Shown here: piece after piece, positions 37,914 to 48,600 of the stretch
How positions within the stretch are numbered: position 1 is the stretch's first letter
Layout: each line of letters opens with the position of its first letter
NCBI GenBank assembly: GCA_002946415.1
Contig: NJPS01000066.1
Location: forward strand, 1 to 51,564
Direction of reading: 5' to 3'
Source of the DNA: Rutstroemia sp. NJR-2017a BVV2
Lineage: Eukaryota > Ascomycota > Leotiomycetes > Helotiales > Rutstroemiaceae
DNA: 51,564 nt
Program-made: the position numbers and the translations under genes
Notes under the pieces: model-generated
Seen by the model: only the letters and a program-made list of their open reading frames with translations
Told to the model about the DNA's origin: nothing
Databases searched by the model: none

Positions 37914-38680
37914 CAGTGTAGGACTTAGTGTACGATCAGTAATACGGTGGCTGATATTGAGGATCATATATGTACGTATATATATAGGAATTCGATATCA
38001 CATACAGATATAAGTATTCGCCAAGATCAGTAATATTGAGGATATACTGAAATACTTAGTGGAAATCAAGCTACTATTACCCAAAAATGCTCCCTATTCC
38101 TCCATATTACCTAACTAGGTAAGAGTAGTGAAATATCCCTTAAACAAGCTCCTATTCCGGCAGGTTATTGTTGATCTATTGGTTTATATTTATCTATAAC
38201 TTTAAGTATTCTAGCTTTCCAACTATCGCTAGTACTAATCGATTATATCGATCTGAGAGAGTTATCCCAGTACTAGAAAAGAGATATTTATAACTTGTAG
38301 AAGTACTAGGAACAGAGAGTAAATCCAGTATTATCTCAGAGAGGTTAGGGAAGAATATCTACTAGCTTGATTCTCTCTACTATATACGAATATCCTTGAT
38401 TGGACTTATAGGAGGAATAGCCAGGTAGGTTATATAGAATTCATTGATTTATATACCACTATTTACGGAACTAGCCCTGTATATACCCTCCCCACTATTT
38501 CAACTATAAGGAATTCTCTATTTCAATATATAGGTAATATTAGTAGTATCAGGATCTATATTGAGTACGATCAGTGATATGGAATCCAATACTGATCACT
38601 AGGAATATATTATTAATAAAACATATATATCACTATAGTAGGGCGTATATAAAATACTGAAAATACTATATCCTACACTG
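37914..38680 (-). mobile_element. Non-autonomous (deleted) hAT transposon, 767 bp
   Basis: The element is bounded by terminal inverted repeats CAGTGTAGGACTTAGT (left) and CAGTGTAGGATATAGT (right, reverse complement), which match at 14 of 16 positions, and by perfect 8-bp TSDs. CAGTG-type ends and 8-bp TSDs define the hAT superfamily. GATCAGTAAT-like motifs recur near both ends (about 37,933, 38,022 and 38,568), as hAT transposases often bind subterminal repeats. The interior keeps only a fragment of the transposase C-terminus, so it could move only if an autonomous relative supplied enzyme. It lies between the NLR relic and the secreted-protein gene and is not strongly RIP-affected compared with the retroelements. 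Confidence 0.85.
38200..38355 (-). pseudogene. hAT transposase C-terminal (dimerisation) domain fragment
   Basis: Read on the minus strand the segment gives FPNLSEIILDLLSVPSTST, then KYLFSSTGITLSDRYNRL and a LEYLK-like end. This is the hATC signature (pattern NLS..ALDLLSVPSTSA..ER.FSS.G......R.RL). Two stops (TAG TAG) lie just before it where Trp or Gln codons would be expected. Only about 50 residues of a protein usually 600-900 residues long remain. Confidence 0.75.
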
Positions 38681-38688
38681 GATAGTAC

Positions 38689-39021
38689 CGTACAAAACCG
38701 CGCCAGCATATGATTTAACTCAGGCTAAATGTATAAGAGTGAGGCAAGAAGAAGAATTATTCACCACTTCGTTCATCAAGGCATTTTGCAGACGATTATA
38801 AGACAGATATTCTCAATAGAAGGGCGAGTTGCCGCGCCCATCTCTTCACTTAGGCTGCTGCATTTGAACCCGGCCAAAAACCCATTCCTATTACTTCCCC
38901 TCATCCAGTTTCATATGTAACAATACTATAACTACTAAGCTCTAGTACACCAAAATCTTCCTATTTCGAAATTTGCCAGAATATAAAGTTTGATTCACAC
39001 TCTCCGGAAACTTTAGCGCCA
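38689..39021. other. Intergenic region
   Basis: No convincing gene. The short plus-strand frame at 38,729-38,920 has no recognisable features. The segment contains the 3' flank of the minus-strand gene ending at 39,022. Confidence 0.5.
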
Positions 39022-40127
39022 TCATGCAGGTGCGGAGGCAGTTACCTCAACAACGCCATATCCCTTGAACTTCCTACCACTTTTGTAGACGCCCTTCACC
39101 GTGACATATCCTTCATAAGCTGGGGCGACCTTACCCGCTGCTGGTAATTCTTGATCGGGGCGTACGCTAGAGATGTATAATGTCGTTCCGTCGCTTAATT
39201 CCAGGACCCAGTCGAGTGGGTACATGACCCCCGACGCCTCGGAAGTGTAGGAGCGGTTGGACGGCTGTATAGACGCTACAGGCAAAACTTTTTGTACTCC
39301 CGCTGCCTCTCTAATAGTTGCAAGTCCGCCCAGGCCAGATGTCGTGTTGTAACTCCAGATCGACGTGGGTGTGACGTCTTCACCAGCCTTCCCGCTGTTA
39401 ATAAGGAGTGCGAACCACGTCCAGCTCGGTGGGGCTCCGTTCCACTGTCGGTCGTACCAAGTCAGAGACTTCTGCGTGTTGACGGTAACTTTCGTCCCAT
39501 TGAGAGAGAGCCAGCCCGTGGTCTTCCCGGCAGGCATACTCCATTCATTTACTGCAGAACTGACGGTCTGGAAAGAGCCGAGACCACCATTCAACAAGAC
39601 TGGCGAAGACAGCTCGAAGGACAGGTCAAACTCGACTCCAGAAATACTGCTCCATGTTCGCATCGCGGGATTGCCGTCTTTTGGTGCGATAGAGCCGAAT
39701 CCGTAATTAGAAAAGCTGGCGTTGAAATCGCCATTGTCCACGTACAGGTTAGTAACATTGGACAGGAGAGTAAACCGGTCGTACTGCGACGGGTCCGTAA
39801 TGTCCAGCACAGATGCTTGGTACCCCCCCAAACCCGTATGTGAAATGACTAGGTAGTCGTGACTGTCTGATGCATGGATAAAGGAGGACGACCAGAAGGA
39901 ACCTGGGTCTTCATTGGATGGAAATTTGGATTGAGATCCCGTCAAGTTGTACAGAATAGGTAAAGAGGTCTGCGCAAACTCATGTCAGTTATTTCTGATA
40001 AAATGTAGCTCTTTAAGGCACCCTGATCACGTACTAATCCACTAGAAAGAAGTCCAGCATTTTCAGGTATGAATCTCACTGCCTTGGTCAGGAGTGGAAG
40101 AAGGATGAGGATCGCTGCTGCAAACAT
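39022..40127 (-). CDS. Secreted CrtC/AttH lipocalin-like protein (kievitone hydratase-like)
   Basis: Two exons: 40,127-40,035 (31 codons) and 39,969-39,022, with a 65-bp intron at 40,034-39,970. The donor is GTACGT, the branch-like sequence is CTGAC and the acceptor is GCAG. Splicing preserves the frame and gives 346 residues. The N-terminus MFAAAILILLPLLTKAV is a signal peptide, so the product is probably secreted. The mature part is rich in beta-strand-like segments and N-glycosylation sequons. It contains TWYDRQWNGAPPSWTWFALL (about residue 205), the Asp-Arg-Gln-Trp motif of the hydroxyneurosporene synthase (CrtC)/AttH lipocalin-fold family. That family includes kievitone hydratase and fungal Diels-Alderase-like enzymes; the substrate here is unknown. 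It is the only apparently intact non-transposon gene in the island. Confidence 0.8.
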
Positions 40128-41080
40128 GGTTGAAAGTATTAAAGAAGTGAGATTGTTGAGGTAGCTTGGTTGGTGAAAGTGAGTATTCCTTAATAGAGAG
40201 CTTTGGGTGGCTTCCCTCTGTTATTTAACCTCAGTCAAGAGATAGGCTCATGGCAAATTTTAAAAACTTTGCATTGACGATCCCCTTGAAGCCAGCCTCT
40301 CCGAAGTGAGCCGGTGTTGGTCTTACTGAACGTGTCATCCAACGACGTAATTGTTGGCTACCGCAGCCAAGCGACGATTCTCCAGTAGCTACAGTACGTA
40401 CTTACAGCCGGAAATATGTGGAGTGAATTTAATTTCTAGCATCACTTTCGTGCCTTTTCCCTAGTATTCCATTCATGAACCTCGCTCTTCGGGGCCGATA
40501 CTACAAGCAGGCAGGTATTTTTCGGACCCGAAGAGCCTGTGCCACAGCTGTGCCACATATGGGTAGCCTTGTTCGGACTTGAAGAGCCTTGTTCGGACCT
40601 GAAGAGCCTTTTTCGGACCTGGAGGGCCTCGTGCTTTGCGGATATTTCTAGAATGGGGCCTGAGCTCGTAAGTTCCGACCACTTACAGATATCGACTACT
40701 TACAGAGAAAAGTGCCAAATTTCCACCCAAATTCTATTTATGCGGCGCGAACAACCTACAGTCCATTCGGGCAGGAGTTCGAAGCTGTTGTCACTATTTT
40801 AAGCCACCCAATCACTGGTGTCTGTTTGCTCTATCTCCCATTCATCAAAAGTCCTTAGATGAGATATAGAACTATACTGGTCAACCTCTAGCACTCCTTG
40901 TACGGTTAAAGGATTCTGGTATTACGGATGTGTGAGCATTGCGGCTTAGACAAATATTTAACTCCGTGAAAGGAAGTATAATACGTATATGGTCCAGGCA
41001 GTATCCAGGCGGTACCAGGCCATTTGGGTATACGAACTAGTTATACAACCTTGATGCTAGGTACTCCCTATCCCCTTTGA
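40128..41080. other. Intergenic region between divergent genes
   Basis: About 950 bases between the secreted-protein gene and the HET relic. A TTAAATAA on the minus strand at about 40,220-40,229 is a possible TATA-like element about 95 bases upstream of the secreted-protein start. A small tandem repeat lies inside (next entry). No other gene was recognised. Confidence 0.4.
40518..40628 (+). repeat. Minisatellite, 20-bp unit TTGTTCGGACCTGAAGAGCC
   Basis: Three head-to-tail 20-base units (40,569-40,588, 40,589-40,608, 40,609-40,628) differ at a few positions. A fourth unit lies 31 bases upstream at 40,518-40,537. The intervening DNA has a smaller repeat, GTGCCACAGCTGTGCCACA. No function is evident. 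Confidence 0.8.
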
Positions 41081-41755
41081 GCGAACCATCTTGCCCCCTC
41101 AGTCCAGGTGCGAAAAAGCTGGTTAGATGTGGGGAATAAGTGTGTGATTTATGTTTGATATACCTAAAGCTTTTGTCTGACTCGATTGCTAAGTATCGGC
41201 AATAGAGATCAACGGGAACTGAAGCTGATGGAAACTCCAAACTTGACTCTTGATAGCCAACGGTATCTCGCTCTGAGCCACTGCTGGGGACTCGTAAAGA
41301 TGATCACGACCACAACTGCGAATCTTGGATCGAGGCTCGTTGGCATTGACGAATCGACTCTACCAACGACCTTTAGAGATCTCATCATCCTTGCAAGGAA
41401 TCTTGGAGTTCCCTATATCTGGATAGACTCTCTGTGCATTATCCAAGATTCTCCGGAAGATTGGGAAAGGGAAGCGTCACTCATGGGTCGAGTTTACTCG
41501 TCTGCTTTTTGCACCATTGCCGCAGCCGCATCCGCGGATGGCAATGGCGGCTTATTTATCGAGCGAAACCATCTAGAAACCCAAATTTGCGACATCACAG
41601 ACTTCTCTCATGGGCTCCCTCCAAGTTATACACAAGAAGAGGAAGACAGCGACGTCGATACCGTCATCAACGTCTTTCCACCACGGCAATACTTTGAAAA
41701 GCTAATCGAGCAGGAGATTTTTTCAATTAACGGGTCGCCTTTTCGCATACAATGA
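41081..41755 (+). pseudogene. HET-domain (heterokaryon incompatibility) gene fragment
   Basis: HET-domain proteins execute incompatibility-type cell death in fungi. The frame from 41,168 to TGA at 41,753-41,755 carries most of the HET domain: RYLALSHCWG, then LPTTFRDLI, YIWIDSLCIIQDSPEDW, and MGRVYSSAFCTIAAAA. The same frame extends upstream to 41,081 as VRKSWLDVGNKC, the segment that normally precedes TRLLSIG, but is interrupted by TGA at 41,156 and TAA at 41,165, both obtainable by a single C-to-T or G-to-A change. After the domain it drifts into unrelated sequence and stops, without the usual long C-terminal region. HET proteins usually exceed 500 residues. It therefore looks broken at both ends; the 41,186 TTG is not a real start. 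Confidence 0.75.
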
Positions 41756-42110
41756 AGTTAAGATAACAATTTCTCGCATCATTTCAAAGTAAGATCTCCG
41801 AGCTAAGGTAAAAGATCGGTCGTGTCGGCAAGGCGGGATTCATGCTGTTTTCTGCACCTGGTGTCTCGCTAGAGATTGGGATAAAACGACTCCGGGAGGA
41901 ATTGTAGACGCATGTCTTTAAACTATTCTTAGTTATATTCGAGAGATCTAGTAATGTTAAATACAAAAGTTTTCCAAGTTCCAAACGAGGATCAAGCTGG
42001 AAGAAGGATACGTCGGAACTCGGGCATTCAGGGACTCTGTACACATACCCCGCACTTCCGCAACCTCGGGCGCCTACACCACTTACACCACTCTACCACC
42101 AAAATACCCA
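41756..42110. other. No gene recognised; possible decayed HET 3' sequence
   Basis: Normal-GC DNA between the HET fragment and the 3' end of the minus-strand DUF7704-like gene. Several overlapping frames exist but none looks conserved. Part may be the eroded C-terminal coding region of the HET gene. Confidence 0.35.
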
Positions 42111-42585
42111 TTACCTCTTGTTCCCGATGCCTATCAAGAAAGCCGCCCTCAATACAAACCCAAAGATCAAAATCAGATAATTGAACCACTCCTCGTTCGT
42201 CCATCTCACGAATTCCAGAGATTGTTCCGGAGCTACCGAGTAGATACCCCACAAATGACCAAAATCGCAAACCAGCATAGCAGCCACGACACTCTTCCAC
42301 ACAGAGTAATCTCTCGTAAGTCGCAACGTAATGCCCTCGTTTATGGCAAAGAGAAGGTAAAGCGCACCCACATTCGCAGCGAGGAAATCGATAGCGGGCG
42401 TGGTGGCGTAAGGACGATCGGAGTAGATGGATGCTGGTGCGGTCCTAATGGGAAATTGGGCGGGGGTCGAACAGACAGAGGTAGGCGCCGCCTAAGGCAA
42501 AGATAGGCTCCATGTATAGGAAGAAAATGCGATACGGTAATGCGACCTTGGAGATGCGGGGATCTATATATGAGGAGGAAGCCAT
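42111..42585 (-). pseudogene. DUF7704-like small membrane protein, single-base frameshift
   Basis: ATG at 42,585 opens a frame starting MASSSYIDPRISKVALPYR and continuing FFLYMEPIFALGGAYLCLF, then hits TAG about 40 codons in. A frame shifted by one base resumes at once with SIYSDRPYATTPAIDFLAAN, runs through hydrophobic segments GALYLLFAINEGITLRL and VVAAMLVCDFGHLWGIYS, and ends LILIFGFVLRAAFLIGIGNK before TGA/TAG-type termination at 42,111. The total is 475 bases, one more than a whole number of codons. The extra base most likely lies in the run of five G (plus strand) at 42,462-42,466. With one fewer base the product is 157 residues with about four hydrophobic helices, the size and pattern of fungal DUF7704 proteins of unknown function. 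The frameshift may be a real mutation or a homopolymer sequencing error. Confidence 0.65.
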
Positions 42586-43082
42586 TTTGATGGATGTTGA
42601 GGATGATTGCGATATTTAGTTGATTTAAAGGATGTAGATGGGAAACAGTGGATATATCGTTAGGTACGTAGTAAGTATCCTTTAACCTTAAGCGCCGGGA
42701 ACTGTATTAGGTAATCTAAAGCTTCAGCGACCCCTCTCCCTCCTGCCCTTGCTTTTACTCCCGCGTTCCAATAATAATAGATCAAAACGAGATTTATAAA
42801 AAGGAGCGCAGTGTAGTCGCGTGAGTGAATTGACTGGCCATATAAATGGTGAGTCGCTACTATAGTGGTATGTAATCTTACCTCAGCCTCGGCCCCCTGC
42901 AAGCCTTGTATATTTCTGTGATCGCTTTGCTTGCCGTTCGCAAATACAGATGATTAAAAGACTATACAGATAACCGATCATGATCTCGTGATGTCTAGTC
43001 GACTCAGCTGAAACCCTTCCTTATGTCAAATGGAAAAGTTCCGAGACATGTCAAGCTCTTCGATCGCCAGCAGAGGAGCTAA
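42586..43082. other. Intergenic region
   Basis: About 500 bases forming the presumed shared 5' region of the minus-strand DUF7704-like gene and the plus-strand HET-type fragment. The minus-strand frame at 42,660-42,902 has no recognisable character. An upstream ATG at about 43,030 on the plus strand begins a short frame, but it does not join the downstream one without a shift. Confidence 0.35.
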
Positions 43083-43202
43083 ACCAAAGAGCTGAACCAC
43101 CGAAAAGGACCAAAAAAGATTTCCGGCAACGTTGAAGTCATTGCGCCCAATCAACCAGCGTCTATTGACGATTCTTCGAACTCCGAATCTCCTCTTAGTG
43201 AA

Positions 43203-43805
43203 ATGGAAAGTGCGATGCTGCTAGGTAAAGCTATAGGGAATGTTCCGAATGTCGAAACAAGCAGTACAACCTTTCCCATCGATAACCAAGATACTCAGGC
43301 TATTTTTTCCTTATCTGATGATTCTGAAGGGAAAGGCAATTCGTCGGATGATGAGATCAACGAAAGACATTCGGTATCAACTGATTCATTGAATGAGAAT
43401 CCACTCAACGACTTTGGAAATCCCAAAAGCCCAGCTAAAGGCGTGTTGTGGTGGCCTTCAAAAGTTGGTGCCAATGTACGAGAGATGAAAGAGTTGGCAC
43501 AAGCGGAGGATGGCGGGTTTTTGGGAGAAAAGGTGACGTGGAGATTGGATTCTAATCTTTGCGTATTCTGCCGTCTGTTCTTTGATACGTGGAATGAAGT
43601 GGTAGAAACGTTGGACAACGATCACTCTATCTGGAGCCTAAATGCACCATTTCACGAAACTATTCAACAAATTCAAAGATCAGCCTCTCGAGGATGCGAA
43701 CTTTGTGCTCAATTTTTCATCAAACATCAAAAGCGGGGTGGACGGTCGGAAAAGAACTCTAGCTTCTCTAAACTATATCCCGCCTCAAAGCACGGCCCAC
43801 CTTGA
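43203..43805 (+). pseudogene. N-terminal part of a HET-type gene, cut by AT-rich repeats
   Basis: The frame is open from about 43,083 (no ATG until 43,203) to TGA at 43,803-43,805, 200 residues from the Met. The first 70 residues are acidic and Ser-rich (LSDDSEGKGNSSDDE). Then comes LCVFCRLFF (about residue 119), a spacer with FHETIQQIQRSASRGCELCAQFF. This paired C-x2-C layout (LC..C...F ... SA..GC.LC..F) is the N-terminal module of many HET-domain proteins. The HET domain itself should follow, but coding character stops at about 43,790 and RIP-type AT-rich DNA begins at about 43,810. It was probably truncated by retroelement insertion; an alternative is a small stand-alone protein. Confidence 0.6.
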
Positions 43806-44002
43806 AGCACACCTATAATATTCTATTAAGAAATTAATAACTAATTCAATTTTTATTATTTATATATAATATTTAAAATATAAAGTCAAGATAATATAAG
43901 TTTTAATTCTTGATATTTTAATTTAAATATATCTTTTTAAAAAAATAATTATTTACAAAATTTAAAATATAGAAAAGAAAGATATTATTATAAATAACTA
44001 TT
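43806..44002. other. AT-rich junction
   Basis: About 200 bases of AT-rich sequence between the cut HET-type gene and the LTR at 44,003. No feature recognised. It may be RIP-altered coding sequence of the truncated gene or another repeat. Confidence 0.4.
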
Positions 44003-44554
44003 TATTACAAATACTTATCTTCTGAATTATATAGAAGTGGTTAGGATCTCGAATACTATTGATCGCGACAACTAGTAGTATTATTATAGAGTTTATTATT
44101 GATAATAGTTATATAGAGAATTGATTATTATTTGTAATAATAGATAAACAAGTAGTAATTGTTATTAAATATAAAACTCTATATATTAAAGAAAACTATT
44201 TAGTTATATAGATCTTCGTTCTCTACTATCTTATTAATTTTATTAATTCCCATTACTAGGATTATTAGAAACTATTAGAATATTATATAATTCTAGTTTA
44301 AGGTTTTATTAAAAATACTATTAATTATTTTAGTATCTATCTATTTCTAGATACTTTATTTCTATAATACTATTTCTTATAAAAGTATATAGATAATTAT
44401 AAATATCTTTTTTCTATTTCTATATTATAAATATAGATATCTAGACTCTACTTTATTATATAATCTCTATATAATAATTCGATTCTATCAAATAATAGTT
44501 AGCTATTTTCTAAATCTAAAGTCCTTAAATTCTTATTCTAAATATATTATAATA
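44003..44554 (-). repeat. gypsy-D 3' LTR
   Basis: Begins TATTACAAATACTTATCTTC and ends TATTATAATA. It has the same 552-base length as the gypsy-B LTRs. Confidence 0.85.
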
Positions 44555-45312
44555 TTATCCTCTTTCTAATCTAATATCGTCTTGATATTTATTATAATAG
44601 TATAAAGTATCTATTTAAGTTTTTAATAAATATCTTATTCTTTTTTTCTTTATTATATCTAAAGAATTATCTAAATCTTTAAGAAGTTATTATTTAATTT
44701 ATCTTCAGATAAAGAAGAAAGAAAAGATAATATTAGTAAAATATTTTTATTATTCTAAAAAGAATTTAGAATATTATATTCTTTCTAAAACAAATTATTA
44801 TAGAGAATATACTAAAAGTATTAATTATAATTCTTATAATATATTTGGAATCTTTATTTCTTCTTAGATAATAATATAATATAAAGAGACTTATTTGGAA
44901 ACTAAGAAAAAAGAGATTATAATAAAGATTCTTTATTTAAAGAAATAATAACAAAAGTTAAAAGAGAAAACTAGAAAAATATTATAATATAATCTATATA
45001 TAATAGATATATTAAAGAAGTTTGAAGAGAAAAAGTAATTAGAAAAAAAATAAATTGAATAAACCAAATAAGTTCTTTAGATATCTAATTTCTTCGAAAT
45101 CGATTTTTCAATTTTTGAACTTTCTTCAATAAATAATTCTGAACTAACTATTTAATTAAAAGTTGAAGATTTCTTAAATAGAATTTCTCTAAATCTTATA
45201 GATAATTCAGGTTCTTGATTAATTCTTATATATTTTCCGAATATAAATATTCTTTTTATTTGATTAAGTAATAAAGCTTTTCTCTAATATATTTTTGATT
45301 TAATATCTCTTC
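44003..45312 (-). mobile_element. gypsy-D: LTR and 3' end of a RIP-degraded gypsy, interrupted
   Basis: A 552-bp LTR (44,003-44,554) of the gypsy-A family is followed by internal sequence collinear with gypsy-A 4,798 to about 5,555: polypurine tract (minus strand AGAAAGAGGATAA type), 3' untranslated region and the end of the chromodomain coding region. The match stops abruptly at 45,312, where the young family C element begins, so the remainder should lie beyond that element, outside the window. Confidence 0.85.
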
Positions 45313-45498
45313 TGTGACAATACGTCTCGAAAGAATCGAATATACCTTAGAATTAAGAACTAAAGAACTAAGAGAGCTGAAGAGCTCGAGGAGCTTATAT
45401 ACAAAAAAGGGGTCACGTGCGAATCACGTACCTAGCTAGCTAACTCTAGCTTGTAGCGGCCTGAGGTTACTAAGCAACTTTTCGTACGGATCGTCACA
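45313..45498 (-). repeat. Family C 3' LTR, 186 bp
   Basis: On the minus strand it runs TGTGACGATCCG...ATTGTCACA, with perfect 6-base inverted termini TGTGAC/GTCACA. It contains CACGTG-type motifs and a TATA box. Its right edge abuts the polypurine tract; its left edge abuts interrupted gypsy-D sequence. Confidence 0.9.
45352..45401 (-). promoter_or_regulatory. LTR core promoter: TATA box and candidate transcript 5' end
   Basis: On the minus strand TATATAAG reads from 45,401 to 45,394. About 40 nt downstream, AGTTCTTAAT (45,361 to 45,352) is the exact complement of the putative primer-binding site beside the 5' LTR. In the 3' LTR this promoter is silent for the element, but the same sequence should occur in the 5' LTR. 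The start site is inferred from spacing. Confidence 0.5.
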
Positions 45499-45511
45499 CT
45501 ACCCCCCCCTT
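45499..45511 (-). other. Polypurine tract (AAGGGGGGGGTAG) of the family C element
   Basis: This purine run on the minus strand lies directly upstream of the 3' LTR, the expected position for the plus-strand DNA primer in reverse transcription. Confidence 0.85.
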
Positions 45512-45662
45512 CGAATAAGGCGTGCCCTCGTGCCTTCTTATAGTTGCATCTAATGGTTCTATTAGTTAATAACTTATACATCTTGCAGCTAATGAGTGTA
45601 AGAAGTGAAGTTAAATAAGTGGTGTGTAATGGATTTGGAGCTGAGAACGAGTGTTTTAGTTG
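45512..45662 (-). other. Short 3' untranslated region of the family C element
   Basis: About 150 bases between the pol stop codon and the polypurine tract, without further coding features. Confidence 0.6.
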
Positions 45663-48600
45663 TTAAGTGAGCGACGAAAGGAAGCGCTTCTTCTGTGTCG
45701 GCGCTATAGGGTGGTTGCCTTCAAGGTAGTCATAGTCCTCTTCGCTCTCTTGATATAGGCGTAGCTATTCAGGGAGTAGTGCAGGTGGACCAGGCAATGC
45801 AGGATTGGCCAAGTGGAAATCACGCAAGAGCAATGGTGAGGTCTTGAGATCGGAAGCCGAGTACCAGGTCAGATCAATATCGTAATTTTGCTATTGGACA
45901 CGATATACCAGTGATTTGCGTACTAGCTTGTATGCCAGGATCTGCTCTACGATGTACTTGTCAGTACCGGTGATGTTGATCGGCGGCGGAGGGTTATTGT
46001 ACTGTGCAAGCAAGGGGTTGTCGGCTGCTTTACGTAGCTTATCGGCAGGGAAGATATCGTGGATCCGTATGGTGTCCGGGAGCTCCAGGCGGTAGGAGTG
46101 GCCGATCTTCTCAAGCACTTTGAAGTGTCCACCTATAGGGTAGTCGAGCTTCTTCGACGGGCGTTGAGTCGGTAAGTGCCGTATATCCAACCAGACGTAA
46201 TCGCCTACATCGAAGTCTACAGGTCTCCTGTGCTTGTTTGCGGATTCTGTCATATGTGCTTGAGCTTTTTGGATTGATTTACGGGCGTATTCCAGTGCTT
46301 CACGATTCCTGCGGGCGTACGTGCGTGCTTCCTGTAGGTTGAGGTTTTCTGTAGCAGGTCGAGGTTCAGCTTTCCAGTCCTATAAGGCTCTAGGAGCATA
46401 TCCGTAGAGTACTTCGAAAGGTGGCAGGTCTCCCAGAGAGGTGTGCGGTAGCGTCAGTTGTGCGTAATCCATCATAGGCAAGAACTCGGACCAGTTGTCT
46501 TGGTAGTAGCTGACAAAGGGTCTTAATCTCTGCTGCAAGTACTGGTTGTAAATCTCAGTTTGGCCGTCAGTTTGCGGGTGATCTGCAGTCGAGAGCTTTA
46601 CCTTAGTGCCTAGGATATCGTTGAACTCCTGCCAGAAGGATGAGATGAATTGCGGGCCTCGATCAGAAAGCATAGTGGTTGGGGCTCTGTAGTACCTGTA
46701 GATATGTATAAGGTAGAGCTTGGCTTGTTCTCGTGCAGTAATCGTCTTGTGGCATGGAATTGTGACAGCTTGCTTACTCAGTCGGTCGATGATTACCAGA
46801 ACATTATCGTACCTGTACTTATCTTTGTTGAAGCTACAGTAGTCCATTGTAACATGCTCCCATACGTGTGTCGGAATAGGCAAGGGGTGTAACAGGCCAG
46901 GGGTCTTATCTCTTGGAACAGAGCTACGGCGACAGGCATGACAGTTGCGCACGTAGTTAGTGACGTCTGTAGAGATGCCGCGCCAGTAGTACTGGTCTGA
47001 GAGCAACAGGAAGGTTTTCTTAATGCCTGGATGAGCTGTCGATACTATGTCGTGCACTTCTCGAATGAGCAATGTACGGAGGTTGCCTGTATCGGGCACA
47101 ATTAGTCGTCCATGGTAGAGCAGCAGTCCATTTCTCAGTTCAAGAGTCGAATCACTTTTGAGTGCTTGGAGGCGTAGCGGCTGCAAACTTTTCTGATCGC
47201 GGTTGGCTTGTAGAATACGCGTGATGAGGTCCCAGGAGTTTAATATAGCGTTCAACTCGAGCGAGCTAATATCCTTATAGTCGAAATGGGCTCGAATGCG
47301 TGAAGCCAGGATCTCAGGGGCGATCTGCGTATCTTTAAGCAGCTGTTGATTACAACGCTCTTTCTTTGTCCTATTCTGAGAGTCGAGTTCATCAACTTTA
47401 CGCGTCAGTGCATCCGCCAGGGGGTTCTCCTTACTAGGGCGGTATGCAATCAGGAAGTGGTAATCTGCTAGTAGTTCTGCCTATCGAGCTTGCCTTGCAT
47501 TAAGAGTTTTAGTTGTTATGAAGTATTCCAATGCTTTATGGTCAGTAAACACTCGGATCTGATGGGGAGTGCTGGTAAGCTCGGTATGCCAGTATGCAAA
47601 CGATTTAACGATTGCAAGCATTTCTTTGTCGTGCATCTCGTAGTTGAGCTCTGCGGCCTGCATAGTCTTGGAGTAGAAAGCGACAGGTAACCAGTCGTCT
47701 CTATGCTTCTGCGAGAGCACACTTGCTACTACACCATCTGATGTATCAGTCTCGAGTATGCAGAGGAGGTTGTGGTCGTAGTACTGTAGTAGGGGCGCAG
47801 TTGTCAAGGTCTCCTTAAGTACATCGAATGCCTGCTGACAGGCAATGTCGAAGTCGAAGCGTATTCCAGTTTTAGTCAGGTTGATCAGGGGCTTGGCAAT
47901 CACTCCAAAGTCGCGGATAAAGCGCCTATAGAAGTTGCAGAAGCCTAAGAAGGACTGAACGCCTTTAACTGTAGAAGGGTATTGCTATTATCGTATGACA
48001 GACACCTTCCCAGGGTCAACCTCGATACTATTAGTCGACACGATGAAGCCTAAGTACTTGGTACATTTGACATCGAATTCGTATTTCTTAAGGTCAGCTT
48101 GGAGGCCGGTATCTTGAAGTCGTTGGAGTACTAAGCGCACTTATATAATATACTCGAGTTCGTCCTCAGAGTAAATGAGAATATCATCCAAGTAAGCTAT
48201 ACAGAATACATCCAAGTAGTCGAATAGAATATTATTCATATAATACTAGTATATTGCAGGGCCATTAGTCAGTCCAAAAGGCATAACTTTACACTTGTAG
48301 GCTCTGTACTGTATCCGAAAAGTAGTATACTCTTCAGAGGCAGGATCCATACGAATACAATGAAAGGCTTATCGGATATCGAGCTTAGTGAACACTTTAG
48401 CTTTAGCCAGTCGTACAAGGGTTTCGTCAATCAAGGGTAAGGGGTAGCGATCTTTGCGGGTGAGAGCATTAAGGGTACGAAAATCGATACAAAAGCATAA
48501 ACTACCATTGGGCTTCTTCACAAATAAGACAGGGGCAACGAAGGGTGCTTAACTGGGCTCAATAAAGCCTTTAGATAGGTTATCGGTCAAATACTCCTTT

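Noticed and set aside
39292..39843. 183-codon plus-strand ORF
   Set aside because: It is a shadow of the intact minus-strand secreted-protein gene, which has a signal peptide, a consistent intron and a family motif.
41954..42506. Plus-strand ORFs opposite the DUF7704-like gene
   Set aside because: The minus strand has hydrophobic helices in family order; the plus frames do not resemble proteins.
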